From the NCBI GenBank assembly GCA_028687935.1, contig JAQTZE010000008.1, positions 1 through 64,000 on the forward strand: a DNA stretch of 64,000 nt. Direction: 5' to 3'. Shown piece by piece: positions 8,905 to 17,156 of this stretch; positions within the stretch are counted from its first letter, which is position 1; every line of letters starts with the position of its first letter. This DNA comes from Sulfurimonas sp. (GTDB lineage Bacteria > Campylobacterota > Campylobacteria > Campylobacterales > Sulfurimonadaceae). The notes beneath the pieces are model-generated. The model had not been told where the DNA came from. It saw only the letters and a program-made list of their open reading frames with translations, and did not search any database. The translations under genes and the position numbers were made by a program.

Positions 8905-8935
8905 GCTGCGTTTGTTGAGTGTAACAAAACGCAGC
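8905..8935. terminator. Bidirectional hairpin made of an inverted AAACGCA pair
   Basis: GCTGCGTTTGTT (8905-8916) pairs with AACAAAACGCAGC (8923-8935) around a 6-nt loop, with one bulged base. It sits between the converging carbonic anhydrase-like gene and argJ and is followed by an A-rich run, TCTAAAAAAAT, which is a T-run for the argJ strand's opposite reading. Each arm holds one copy of the dispersed TGCGTTT/AAACGCA motif. Confidence 0.7.
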
Positions 8936-8954
8936 TCTAAAAAAATGTTAAAAA

Positions 8955-10130
8955 CTAAGTTCTATAGTCTGCGTTTACCTTGACATACTCATATCCAAGG
9001 TCACAGCCATACGCTTCAAAGACTCCATCAGCAATACCTAAATCACAAGCAATAGTAAAACGCGGAAGTTTCATCACAGCCGCTGCTTTATCTTCCATCG
9101 CTGCGTTAAAAAGGAGTTCCCCTTTGTCATAAACGCAGAGCTCGTTAAAATGAATACTGAGCGTCTCTTCATACGCCTCAGCTCCGCTTGCTCCAACTGT
9201 TGAAGCGATTCTTCCCCAGTTTGGATCTTCGCCAAAAAGTGCTGTTTTGACTAAAAGAGAATTTGAGAGTGCTTTTGCAACTATCTCTGCCTCTTTATCA
9301 TCTTTTGCGCCGCCTACTTTGTAAGTCACCAATTTTGTAGCACCTTCACCATCACGCACCATCTCAAGCGCTAGAAAATGCATGATTTTATGAAGAGCTT
9401 CTTTAAACGCAGCCGCATGAAACGCAGTACTTTTTTTATTACTCAAAAGCAAAACCGTATCATTAGTAGAGGTATCACCATCGACACTCGCAGCATTAAA
9501 AGTAGTCACAGTCACTTCATTGAGAATCTCCTGCATCTGTGCTGCGTTTGCGTTTGCATCGGTAGTGATAAAACAAAGCATCGTAGCCATCGCAGGATTT
9601 ATCATCCCAGCACCTTTTGCCATCGCTCCGATATGAAACGCAGAACCATCTTCAAGCTCTATACGAAACGCCATTTGCTTAGAAAAAGTATCTGTTGTCA
9701 TGATAGCTTTTGCTGCGTTTTGTGGCTCTTTTTTTGTCAAATCAAAAAGCTTTGCACCTGCGATAATTTTCTCTTTTGGAAGACGCACACCGATAACACC
9801 GGTAGAACTCATAAGAGGATTTGTAACATTTGGTATCGTTGCTAGAACTTCATCGATATCACGTACACCAGCTGCACCCGTCATTGCGTTTGCGTTTTTG
9901 GAATTGATGATGATAAAGTTTGTCTCAAACAGACCTTTTGCACGGAAGTGTTTTATCGGTGCGGCAAACATCTTGTTTGTTGTAAAAACTGACGCCACTT
10001 CACACAGAGACTCGCTATAGATAAACGCCATATCAAGCGCTGCGTTTGCTTTTAAGCCCGCACTTATGCCATCCGCGTAAAAACCGCTACTTGCACATAC
10101 ACCACCATCAATCTGAACTAACTTATACAA
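8955..10130 (-). CDS. argJ: Glutamate N-acetyltransferase / amino-acid acetyltransferase ArgJ
   Basis: ArgJ transfers the acetyl group of N-acetylornithine to glutamate in the cyclic arginine pathway; some forms also use acetyl-CoA. The 391-residue protein shows the self-cleavage motif KGAGMINPAMATMLCF, with Thr183 as the expected nucleophile that becomes the N-terminus of the beta subunit. Other family markers are SKNANAMTGAAG and FGEDPNWGRI. It overlaps the upstream potassium-channel gene by 8 nt. The gene carries about ten copies of the AAACGCA motif, one of the highest densities in the window. Confidence 0.96.
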   Translation of the reverse strand: MYKLVQIDGGVCASSGFYADGISAGLKANAALDMAFIYSESLCEVASVFTTNKMFAAPIKHFRAKGLFETNFIIINSKNANAMTGAAGVRDIDEVLATIPNVTNPLMSSTGVIGVRLPKEKIIAGAKLFDLTKKEPQNAAKAIMTTDTFSKQMAFRIELEDGSAFHIGAMAKGAGMINPAMATMLCFITTDANANAAQMQEILNEVTVTTFNAASVDGDTSTNDTVLLLSNKKSTAFHAAAFKEALHKIMHFLALEMVRDGEGATKLVTYKVGGAKDDKEAEIVAKALSNSLLVKTALFGEDPNWGRIASTVGASGAEAYEETLSIHFNELCVYDKGELLFNAAMEDKAAAVMKLPRFTIACDLGIADGVFEAYGCDLGYEYVKVNADYRT

Positions 10131-11253
10131 ATCTAAGCTCCTTAGGTTTTTCTCTTTTATTCATTAACTCTTTTGTCATGTTCATACCGCTTTGTGTACC
10201 AATGACAAGAAGTTTACACTCACTTGTGATAAGGACATCACCCTTTGGCATAGTCATAAACTTGCCATCTTTTTTTGTAATTCCGATAACTGAGCAGTTT
10301 GTTATCTCGCGAATATGCGTCTCTTTGAGTTTTTTGAGCACTGCCCAGCTGTATTTTGGAACATCTATCTCTTGCATATTGAGAGGATTGTCACTCTTAT
10401 ATAAAAACTCTTCAAGCAGATTTTCCATATCTGGACGCGCTGCCATGGCACTTACTCGCTGAGCCGTCAGTTTTGTTGGAGAGACAACTGTATCCGAACC
10501 CAATTTTTTGAGCTTTTCAACATCACTTAAATTTTCTGCTGCCGCGATAATATAGTAAGGTCTTGGAAGAAAATGCTCTTTTTCAAAAAGTCTCACAGAT
10601 GCTATAAGTGCGATATTGTCTGCAATTGAATCCGAGAGCGTTATGAGACCTTTTGCTGAAGCCAAATGCGCTTTGAGCATCGTTAGCTCTGCGTGTGGTT
10701 CTGCTTGTAAATAGGTCGGATATTTATGCTCTATCGCCCATTCATGGATTTCTGGTCTTGGATCTATCACAACGAAAGGGATGTGATTTTTTCTGAGTTG
10801 CTTTGTCACTTCGATGGTATAGTTGTTATGATAACAGACAACAAAATGTTTCTTGAGACGTACAATTTTATACAACATTCTTCTCTCCTTTAAGATTGCA
10901 AGAATATTTCCCCGTTTTAACTCTGATATCATGATACCCAAAGCACTTGTAAACACAGCAAAACCGGCAATAATAAGTGTAATTGTGAAGATTCTTCCTG
11001 CGTTTGATATAGGAGCAATCTCTCCAAATCCAACCGTTGTAAATGTAATACCTGTCTGATAAATAGCATCCATAACTGTAAAGTCATCGATAATAACATA
11101 GCCAAGAGTACCGACCATCATGGTAATTACGGTTAAATTTAAAGGTAAACGGAAAGCTTTTAAGTGTGGATAAATTTCTGGCAGAAGTTTTTTGTCAGGT
11201 TTGGGAGCAGTCTCCCAGTGTAGAAAAATACGAATCTTGGTTAAAAGATTCAT
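10123..11253 (-). CDS. Potassium channel protein with TrkA-N (RCK) domain
   Basis: A two-helix pore unit near the N-terminus carries the selectivity filter TTVGFGE at about residues 72-78. It is followed by a Rossmann-like RCK domain starting FVVCYHNNYTIEV and a C-terminal TrkA-C-like part. Proteins of this kind form tetrameric K+ channels gated by cytoplasmic ligands. The dinucleotide-binding glycine motif is degenerate (CYHNNYT where GxGxxG is usual), so the ligand may not be NAD. It lies between rpmB and argJ on the same strand. Confidence 0.88.
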   Translation of the reverse strand: MNLLTKIRIFLHWETAPKPDKKLLPEIYPHLKAFRLPLNLTVITMMVGTLGYVIIDDFTVMDAIYQTGITFTTVGFGEIAPISNAGRIFTITLIIAGFAVFTSALGIMISELKRGNILAILKERRMLYKIVRLKKHFVVCYHNNYTIEVTKQLRKNHIPFVVIDPRPEIHEWAIEHKYPTYLQAEPHAELTMLKAHLASAKGLITLSDSIADNIALIASVRLFEKEHFLPRPYYIIAAAENLSDVEKLKKLGSDTVVSPTKLTAQRVSAMAARPDMENLLEEFLYKSDNPLNMQEIDVPKYSWAVLKKLKETHIREITNCSVIGITKKDGKFMTMPKGDVLITSECKLLVIGTQSGMNMTKELMNKREKPKELRFV

Positions 11254-11271
11254 TCGTATTTCTTACGTAGC

Positions 11272-11460
11272 TTAAGAATTTTTCTTAAGTGTACGTAATT
11301 CTCTCGCAGAGATCTTGATCTTTTGAGTTGTACCATCTTCTAAAGTGATACGAACTGTTCTTAGGTTTAATAAAAAACGACGTTTTGTTCTGTTTTTTGC
11401 ATGAGAAACATTGTTCCCACTCATAGGGCCTTTGCCGCTAATAGCACATTTTCTTGCCAT
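11272..11460 (-). CDS. rpmB: 50S ribosomal protein L28
   Basis: L28 is a small structural protein of the large ribosomal subunit. The 62 residues match the family: [20 protein letters not shown] at the N-terminus and the basic [13 protein letters not shown]. An AGGAAC ribosome-binding site precedes the ATG by about 7 nt. It heads the rpmB-kch-argJ group on this strand, with 18 nt to the next gene. Confidence 0.97.
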   Translation of the reverse strand: MARKCAISGKGPMSGNNVSHAKNRTKRRFLLNLRTVRITLEDGTTQKIKISARELRTLKKNS

Positions 11461-11590
11461 TTTAGGTTCCTTATTTAGGTTTTAAAGTTGCGAATTGTAT
11501 CTAATCAAATCAAAACTGCAACTTAAGCGGAGAAAAAATTTGCACTATTTTGAAATTTATATTGTTCTTATCATTATAGGGATAAAATAT

Positions 11591-11623
11591 ATGAAATCTA
11601 ATACAACAAGTGCAGCCAAGTGA
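11591..11623 (+). CDS. Possible 10-codon leader ORF coupled to the HDOD gene
   Basis: ATG at 11591 opens a short frame (MKSNTTSAAK) whose TGA at 11621 overlaps the GTG start of the HDOD gene as GTGA. The HDOD gene has no good ribosome-binding site, so coupling through this mini-ORF would explain its start. No experiment-like evidence is visible; it may be chance. Confidence 0.3.
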   Translation: MKSNTTSAAK

Positions 11624-12417
11624 TAACAACTGAAAAATTAAACTCTTATATAGAAAAAGTTCCACCTGCTCCTCAGGCACTGCGAGATACTTTGCATTTA
11701 CTCAATCTCGGTGATCTTACAAAAGCAGCAAAAGTTGCCGCTGGTGATTTGGCATTAAGTAGCTATTTGAAAACTTTGATGAATAAATCCATTTATGGTT
11801 TCAGAAATGAAGTGAGTGATATCTCACAAATTTTTGGCATACTCGGAGTTTCAGGCTCACAGCAAGCAGTTTATAACTATATGATCTCGCTCTTGTCTCC
11901 TACGAAATGGTCACTTTTTAAATTAAACGCAACTGCGTTTCATAATCTTCAAGCAGAACTCTCAGTAAACTGGAAAAAAATACTGACGCATTTGGCTATC
12001 AATGACAAAGATATCGAAAGCGCTGTAACACTTTTGCCAGCAAGCATCATCATATCAGAAGCTCTCTTTAGTGAAAAGATAGAAGATGTCAAACTCTTGC
12101 GCTCTGCAAGTGCGATTGATCTCAATACAGTGCTCAAAAGATTATGCGGCATGGATCTCTTTGATATTTGTGAAAAAATCTCACAAAAGTGGGAGATGCA
12201 AGAGAGTATTGCTAAAATAATTCAGGCATCATCAGGTATTAAACCTCAAGAAGATAAACAGATTGATACACTAGGGAAATGGATGCATCTACTTTTGTTT
12301 TATACACTCAGTCAACCAAGTTTTGTTGAAGCTGGGCTCAACGACTTCATTGATTTTCAAGTGGAAAATGTCATGGATATTTATGATGATTTTAGTAGCG
12401 TAATAGGAGTCTCATGA
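11620..12417 (+). CDS. HDOD domain-containing protein
   Basis: The 265 residues resemble the HDOD domain, a non-enzymatic relative of HD phosphohydrolases found in signalling proteins. The opening VPPAPQALRDTLHLLN and the helix-rich stretch AAKVAAGDLALSSYLKTL followed by SISQIFGI-like sequence match the usual start of the domain (P-x-x-P ... D-P-L). The catalytic HD pair is absent, as expected. Start is GTG. The stop overlaps the next gene by 4 nt, so the two are made together; the partner has a CheX-like domain, suggesting a role in chemotaxis or motility control. Confidence 0.7.
   Translation: MITTEKLNSYIEKVPPAPQALRDTLHLLNLGDLTKAAKVAAGDLALSSYLKTLMNKSIYGFRNEVSDISQIFGILGVSGSQQAVYNYMISLLSPTKWSLFKLNATAFHNLQAELSVNWKKILTHLAINDKDIESAVTLLPASIIISEALFSEKIEDVKLLRSASAIDLNTVLKRLCGMDLFDICEKISQKWEMQESIAKIIQASSGIKPQEDKQIDTLGKWMHLLLFYTLSQPSFVEAGLNDFIDFQVENVMDIYDDFSSVIGVS
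11925..11940. repeat. AAACGCA/TGCGTTT close inverted pair in the HDOD gene
   Basis: AAACGCA (11925-11931), two bases, TGCGTTT (11934-11940). It lies inside a coding region, so it is not a terminator; its spacing makes a near-perfect 16-bp palindrome. Confidence 0.7.
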
Positions 12418-13808
12418 GAGCAATGGTCAAAGACGGTATGGGTATATTTTCACCTCAAGGCTTTTTAGATGGCAATAACGGAAACTTCTTTTTAAGTATC
12501 GAAGATATAGATGCGACAACAAAACTCAAAGTAGACATGGTGCTTGTCTCTCTTAAAAAGGTTGTATTTTTCAATAGAAATGGACTAGATGCTTTTGTAA
12601 AGATGCTTCTTAAAGTCCGTGCAGCCAATCATGCAACTGTAGGTTTTTGCGACTTTGATCATAAAAAGTTTGAAGCTATTTCAAAATTTTATACAAATGA
12701 TTTAAATTTCTCTCTTTTCAAAACACAAGAAATTGCTTCACTTTTTGCTGCAAGTTTTAAAAACCAAAATAAAAACGTGCTTCTCTATAGCGAAGACAAA
12801 TCCCAGCGTGCAGCGATGGCCATAGAACTTCATGATAATGGGCATAATCCGATAGTAGCACAAAGCGAAGCAGAGTATCTAGAAAAATCAAAAGCAACAA
12901 GCGCGTATGATATTATGATAGACAATACCTATCTTGGGATGATGGGACAAAAAGTTGCGACCAGAGTTACTGGCAATGCCATTATCTATACTGTCTCTTC
13001 TTTTCTAGACGCAGAAATTGGCAATACTTTTAACATCTCTTATCACAACAACTCTTTAAACGTAGGTTTCAGACTCTTTATTTTTGATGCTTACAAAGTT
13101 GTCTCGATGAATGTCCATGCTCTGAACTTTTTCTCAAAACTTGCAAGCTCGGGTGCTGAATATAATGCAACTATCTGTTTTGTTGGACTAACCTTTGAAA
13201 AAACTCCTATTGCGTTTAAAGAGACACTTGAAGATGCTGGAATAATGTTTTTTGACCATATGGATGATATCCTAAAAAACAAAGAGCTTCTCGAAGAACT
13301 TGGAGCTAGTAGTGCTGCAGCGGTGAAAAACAAAAGAGCAATCAACAAAGCTATCGTGACTGAGCTTCCAAACTTTATCGATGCAACTGTTGCAACCATA
13401 GAGATGATGACAAACGCAACGGCGAACAAAGAGACTGCAAAAGTATCTACAATTGAGATAGTTGAAAAAGAGGATAAAATCGCTAGTTCTATAGGTTTTT
13501 ATGGAGATATAGACGGCATGGTTGTTCTTGTTTTTCCTCTTGCTATCGCAAAAAAAGCTTGTGCATTGCTCATTGGTGAAGAAACAGATGACAAAGAGCT
13601 AGTTCTTGACACACTCGCAGAGCTTGTCAATATTGTTGGTGGCAAGATAAAAACACTCCTTGCAGATGTAAAGATCTCTGTAAATATCACCTTGCCAAGA
13701 ACTTATACCGAAGTAGACGCTTTACTTGAAGTGGTGAATGATAAAAAGGGTGTACAGCTAGATTTAAAATTTGATGATGATAAATTTTTATTTTTTCTTA
13801 CAAGATAA
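12414..13808 (+). CDS. STAS-like and CheX-like two-part signalling protein
   Basis: The 464 residues divide into an N-terminal part (about 1-110) with the length and hydrophobic pattern of a STAS domain, a middle part of unknown fold, and a C-terminal part (about 325-464) like CheX/CheC phosphatases. The latter shows IGFYGDIDGMVVLVFP, then DTLAELVNIVGGKIK, which holds the E-x-x-N pair used by this family to dephosphorylate CheY-P. It is translated with the HDOD gene. I infer a chemotaxis-related regulator; the N-terminal assignment is weak. Confidence 0.65.
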   Translation: MRAMVKDGMGIFSPQGFLDGNNGNFFLSIEDIDATTKLKVDMVLVSLKKVVFFNRNGLDAFVKMLLKVRAANHATVGFCDFDHKKFEAISKFYTNDLNFSLFKTQEIASLFAASFKNQNKNVLLYSEDKSQRAAMAIELHDNGHNPIVAQSEAEYLEKSKATSAYDIMIDNTYLGMMGQKVATRVTGNAIIYTVSSFLDAEIGNTFNISYHNNSLNVGFRLFIFDAYKVVSMNVHALNFFSKLASSGAEYNATICFVGLTFEKTPIAFKETLEDAGIMFFDHMDDILKNKELLEELGASSAAAVKNKRAINKAIVTELPNFIDATVATIEMMTNATANKETAKVSTIEIVEKEDKIASSIGFYGDIDGMVVLVFPLAIAKKACALLIGEETDDKELVLDTLAELVNIVGGKIKTLLADVKISVNITLPRTYTEVDALLEVVNDKKGVQLDLKFDDDKFLFFLTR

Positions 13809-13814
13809 AAAAAT

Positions 13815-14080
13815 AAGTAAGAGACACTAAATAACCTCATAGCTAACAATATTTAAAAGGTTTAGATTCAAGGCGAACTTTACTTGGCGATACAAGTATC
13901 GTTAAGTAAGGTGCAACGCAGAAGATGAATCTTTTAAATGTTGCCCTTTGGGTGAAAAGAGAAGCTGCAATATACTGCGTTAAAAACCCTTGAAGCTATC
14001 CATAGCTCCCGCGGATTTTCGCCTTGTATCTTATAGTTTCTCTTCTCATTAGCTGCGAGATTATTTAGAGTCTCTTACTT
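13815..14080. repeat. 266-bp imperfect palindrome with nested hairpins
   Basis: The 340-bp gap between the CheX-like gene and rpe is almost filled by one folded element. End arms 13815-13846 and 14049-14080 match as inverted repeats at 28 of 32 positions. Inside are CAAGGCGAA (13869-13877) with TTCGCCTTG (14018-14026), AGATTCA (13864-13870) with TGAATCT (13926-13932), and a long hairpin at 13877-13893/13896-13912 with a 2-nt loop. No open frame of note is present. It could be a non-autonomous mobile element (MITE) or a structured RNA. Confidence 0.75.
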
Positions 14081-14106
14081 AAAGCCTATTCTAACTACTT
14101 GGCTTG

Positions 14107-14112
14107 TATAAT
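14107..14112 (+). promoter_or_regulatory. -10 box for rpe
   Basis: TATAAT lies 36 nt before the rpe ATG, with the ribosome-binding site AAGGGAAG between them. It begins just outside the right arm of the palindromic element. Confidence 0.55.
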
Positions 14113-14148
14113 TTCAAAAATATTACTGCTCCACACAAAAGGGAAGAT

Positions 14149-14790
14149 ATGAAAGTTGCTCCAAGTGTTTTATCTGCTGACTTTGGAAATTTGCAAAGAG
14201 ATGTAGAAGAGATTTGCTCTGCCGGCTGTGATTTCGTCCATGTAGATGTTATGGATGGACATTTTGTGCCAAATCTCACTATCGGGCCTGTTGTCGTCTC
14301 CGCCATTGCCAAAGCAGCTACGAAGCCTCTTGACATCCACCTCATGGTGCAAAACAATACATTTTTTGTAGAACTGTTTGCTCCTCTCAAGCCTGAATAT
14401 ATCTCTTTTCATATTGAAGAAGAGAAACATCCCCATAGACTTATTCAAAAAATTCGCTCTCTTGGCATCAAACCAGCCATCGTTTTAAATCCACACACTC
14501 CGCCGGAGAGTATTGAGTTTTTACTCGCTGATTTGGATATGGTTTTACTTATGAGTGTCAATCCTGGTTTTGGCGGGCAGAGTTTTATTGACTCTGTTAT
14601 CCCAAAAGCAAAAAGACTTAGTGTTATGAGAGATAAGATCAATCCAAACTGTCTTATAGAAGTAGATGGTGGTGTAAGCGATAAAAACATACAACTTCTC
14701 AAAGATGCAGGTGTAGATATCGTTGTTGCAGGAAGCTATGTTTTCAATCACGAAGATAGAAAAAAAGCAATACAAAGCTTACAAATATAA
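14149..14790 (+). CDS. rpe: Ribulose-phosphate 3-epimerase
   Basis: Rpe interconverts ribulose 5-phosphate and xylulose 5-phosphate in the pentose phosphate and Calvin cycles. The 213-residue TIM barrel shows VAPSVLSADFGNL at the N-terminus, HVDVMDGHFVPNLTIGP with metal and catalytic Asp/His residues, LMSVNPGFGGQSFI, and VDGGV near the end. The ATG at 14149 is chosen because AAGGGAAG stands directly before it and the family begins MKVAPSVL; the frame is open further upstream but without a site. trpF follows after 18 nt. Confidence 0.96.
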   Translation: MKVAPSVLSADFGNLQRDVEEICSAGCDFVHVDVMDGHFVPNLTIGPVVVSAIAKAATKPLDIHLMVQNNTFFVELFAPLKPEYISFHIEEEKHPHRLIQKIRSLGIKPAIVLNPHTPPESIEFLLADLDMVLLMSVNPGFGGQSFIDSVIPKAKRLSVMRDKINPNCLIEVDGGVSDKNIQLLKDAGVDIVVAGSYVFNHEDRKKAIQSLQI

Positions 14791-14808
14791 TTATGGAGCT
14801 TCTCTTTG

Positions 14809-15396
14809 ATGCGTTGTAAAATTTGTGGCATAACTTCTCTTCATGACGCGATGATGGCAATTAATGCAGGTGCAGATGCACTCGGATTTGTATTTTATGA
14901 AAAATCACCGCGCTACATCACTCCAGAAAATGCTCAAAAAATTATCCAAGAACTTCCTCCTTTTGTAGAAAAAGTCGCCCTTTTTGTCAACGTAGATGCC
15001 GCCTCTATAAACGCAATGTGCAAAAAAAGCGGTGCAACTTTGGCACAGATACATTTTGATGCTGAGGCAGAACTCTTCGAAGCACTTAGTATCCCCTATA
15101 TCAAAGTTATCCGTGCGCAAAACAAAGAAGATATTCTCAAATATGCAGATAGCTACAGACTTGTCGATGCCTACTGTGAAGCCTATGGCGGAGCGGGTAA
15201 ACGCATCAATAGTGAGTGGTTTGAGGGCGTTGACTGCTCTAAAATCATCTTAGCGGGTGGTCTGAATCCAGAAAATGTGAATGCTCTCAAATCCTACGGT
15301 TTTTATGGAGTCGATGTCAGTAGCGGAGTTGAGCGAGAACACGGCTTCAAAGAAGAGTCCAAAGTAAAGGCTTTTATCAATAATGCTAAGCAATAA
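14809..15396 (+). CDS. trpF: Phosphoribosylanthranilate isomerase
   Basis: TrpF carries out the Amadori rearrangement in tryptophan synthesis. The 195-residue barrel begins MRCKICGITS, with the catalytic Cys in KICGI, and has the expected ALGFVFYEKSPRYI, and a phosphate-binding end LAGGLNPENV ... GVDVSSGVE with the catalytic Asp. GGAG stands 10 nt before the ATG. The last 14 nt overlap the downstream exonuclease gene. It lies apart from other trp genes; trpA is 17 kb away in this window. Confidence 0.95.
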   Translation: MRCKICGITSLHDAMMAINAGADALGFVFYEKSPRYITPENAQKIIQELPPFVEKVALFVNVDAASINAMCKKSGATLAQIHFDAEAELFEALSIPYIKVIRAQNKEDILKYADSYRLVDAYCEAYGGAGKRINSEWFEGVDCSKIILAGGLNPENVNALKSYGFYGVDVSSGVEREHGFKEESKVKAFINNAKQ

Positions 15397-16201
15397 CTTT
15401 GTTCTCGATGCCAAAAGTATCTCCAGACTCTCTTCTCGTGGGCTCTGCTTTGAATCCATCAAAAAACAAGTAGAGGATAATGTCGATTTTTCATTGGAAC
15501 TGTGGAGAGCACAAGGGTTAAATATTATCAAACACAAAGGCTATTTCTATTTTGATACAAAATTTATTCCAGTCGAAGAAGCAGAATTTTGTATAGTCGA
15601 TATAGAAACGAATGGCTCAAAGCTCGATAAGCACCAAATCATAGAGATAGCAGCTCTTAAAGTGAAAAATGGAAAGGTTATTGATAGATTTGAGTCTCTT
15701 GTGCAGTGCGATAGAATCAATGATCATATCAGTAATATTACTGGCATTAGAGTCAAAGACACGATTGATGCTCCGCCACTCAAAGATGTACTTTATAGTT
15801 TCAAAAACTTTTTGGGCAATGCTATCTTTGTAGCCCATGATGTAAAATTTGACTATATGTTTATATCCGGTTCACTCAGTAAAATTGGTCTAGAACCTCT
15901 ACTCAACAGAAGCTTATGCTCTCTTGGGCTTGCAGAGAGAACTATAGTCTCCTACAGATATGCTCTCTCTTATCTCAATGAATCCTTGGATCTGCATAGT
16001 GCTGCTACACATCACAGAGCTATGAGTGATGTCATTACGACGTATGAGCTTTTTAAGGTATCGCTTGAAAAATGTAAGGAAGAGGTAAATAATGTGGAAG
16101 ATTTGATTCGATTTTCAAAAGAAGCTCCGAGACTTAAAAGACCGAAGTTTGATCCGCTTCTCCAGAGTGAAGAAGAGCCAGCAAAAGAGATATCTGAGTA
16201 A
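15383..16201 (+). CDS. DnaQ-like 3'-5' exonuclease
   Basis: A DEDDh exonuclease domain spans about residues 68-240: VDIETNG (Asp73, Glu75), a central FVAHDVKFDYMF with the second Asp, and HHRAMSD with the His-Asp pair. This is the fold of the DNA polymerase III epsilon subunit and RNase T. An N-terminal segment of about 65 residues (SISRLSSRGLCFESIK) precedes it, a layout seen in Campylobacterota DnaQ-type proteins. It could be the proofreading subunit or a separate repair nuclease. The gene overlaps trpF by 14 nt and ends 2 nt from the facing accA. Confidence 0.85.
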   Translation: MLSNNFVLDAKSISRLSSRGLCFESIKKQVEDNVDFSLELWRAQGLNIIKHKGYFYFDTKFIPVEEAEFCIVDIETNGSKLDKHQIIEIAALKVKNGKVIDRFESLVQCDRINDHISNITGIRVKDTIDAPPLKDVLYSFKNFLGNAIFVAHDVKFDYMFISGSLSKIGLEPLLNRSLCSLGLAERTIVSYRYALSYLNESLDLHSAATHHRAMSDVITTYELFKVSLEKCKEEVNNVEDLIRFSKEAPRLKRPKFDPLLQSEEEPAKEISE

Positions 16202-16203
16202 GA

Positions 16204-17139
16204 TTACTCTGCAAATGCACCTGGTTTTACCAGCTTTTCATATCTTTTATCCATTCTCTCTTCTGAAGACATTGCACGAAGTTTTTTAAGTTCAGCTAGA
16301 AAATAATCTGCAACAACTGTAGCAGCACCTTCTTTATCTCTGTGTGCCCCGATTAATGGCTCATCGATTACATCATCAATCAAATCTAAATCTTTGAGAT
16401 CTGAACTCGTAATTTTCATTGCGTTTGTAGCCGCTTCTACTTTTGTAGGATCATTCCATAAAATCGCAGAACAGCCTTCTGGTGAGATAACACTAAAGAC
16501 AGAGTAGCGCATCATTGCAAATTTATCTGCAACACCGATAGCTAAAGCACCACCACTTCCACCTTCGCCAATAACGATAGAGATCGTTGGAGTGTTGAGT
16601 TGTGAGAGTTCTAAAAGGTTTCTTGCGATTGCTTCACTTTGATTTCTCTCTTCTGCACCAAGACCGGGGTATGCGCCCGGAGTGTCCACAAGCATCAATA
16701 CAGGAACGTTAAATTTCTCTGCAAGTTTTGCAGCACGAAGTGCTTTTCTGTACCCTTCAGGATGCGGCATACCAAAGTTGCGTTTGAGCTTATTTTTAGT
16801 CCCACGTCCCTTTTGTTCACCGATAACTACAACTTTTTCATCACCTATATAACCAAGATAACATACTATCGCTGCATCATCACGGAAGTGTCTATCTCCA
16901 TGAATCTCATAATGATCATGCATGATCAGATTGATATAATCAAGCGCATATGGTCTATCTATGTGACGCGCAAGTTGCAATTTTTGAAAGTCGGAGAGAT
17001 TTTTATATATTTTTGAAACTTCTTTGTCGAGTGCTTTTGTAAGCGTCTCCACTGCGCCAAGATCATGACGCACTTGTGCAGAGATAAGATCTTCTTGAAT
17101 AATTTTTATTTTTTGTTCAAAATCTAAATATGTAGCCAC
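16204..17139 (-). CDS. accA: Acetyl-CoA carboxylase carboxyltransferase subunit alpha
   Basis: AccA is half of the carboxyltransferase that makes malonyl-CoA for fatty-acid synthesis. The 311 residues match the family, with [40 protein letters not shown] and [19 protein letters not shown]. The start is GTG at 17139 behind AAGGAC; a nearby ATG is out of frame. It follows fabF after 17 nt, so fabG-acpP-fabF-accA is a fatty-acid gene group. Confidence 0.97.
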   Translation of the reverse strand: MATYLDFEQKIKIIQEDLISAQVRHDLGAVETLTKALDKEVSKIYKNLSDFQKLQLARHIDRPYALDYINLIMHDHYEIHGDRHFRDDAAIVCYLGYIGDEKVVVIGEQKGRGTKNKLKRNFGMPHPEGYRKALRAAKLAEKFNVPVLMLVDTPGAYPGLGAEERNQSEAIARNLLELSQLNTPTISIVIGEGGSGGALAIGVADKFAMMRYSVFSVISPEGCSAILWNDPTKVEAATNAMKITSSDLKDLDLIDDVIDEPLIGAHRDKEGAATVVADYFLAELKKLRAMSSEERMDKRYEKLVKPGAFAE

Positions 17140-17156
17140 ATTAAGTCCTTAAATAG

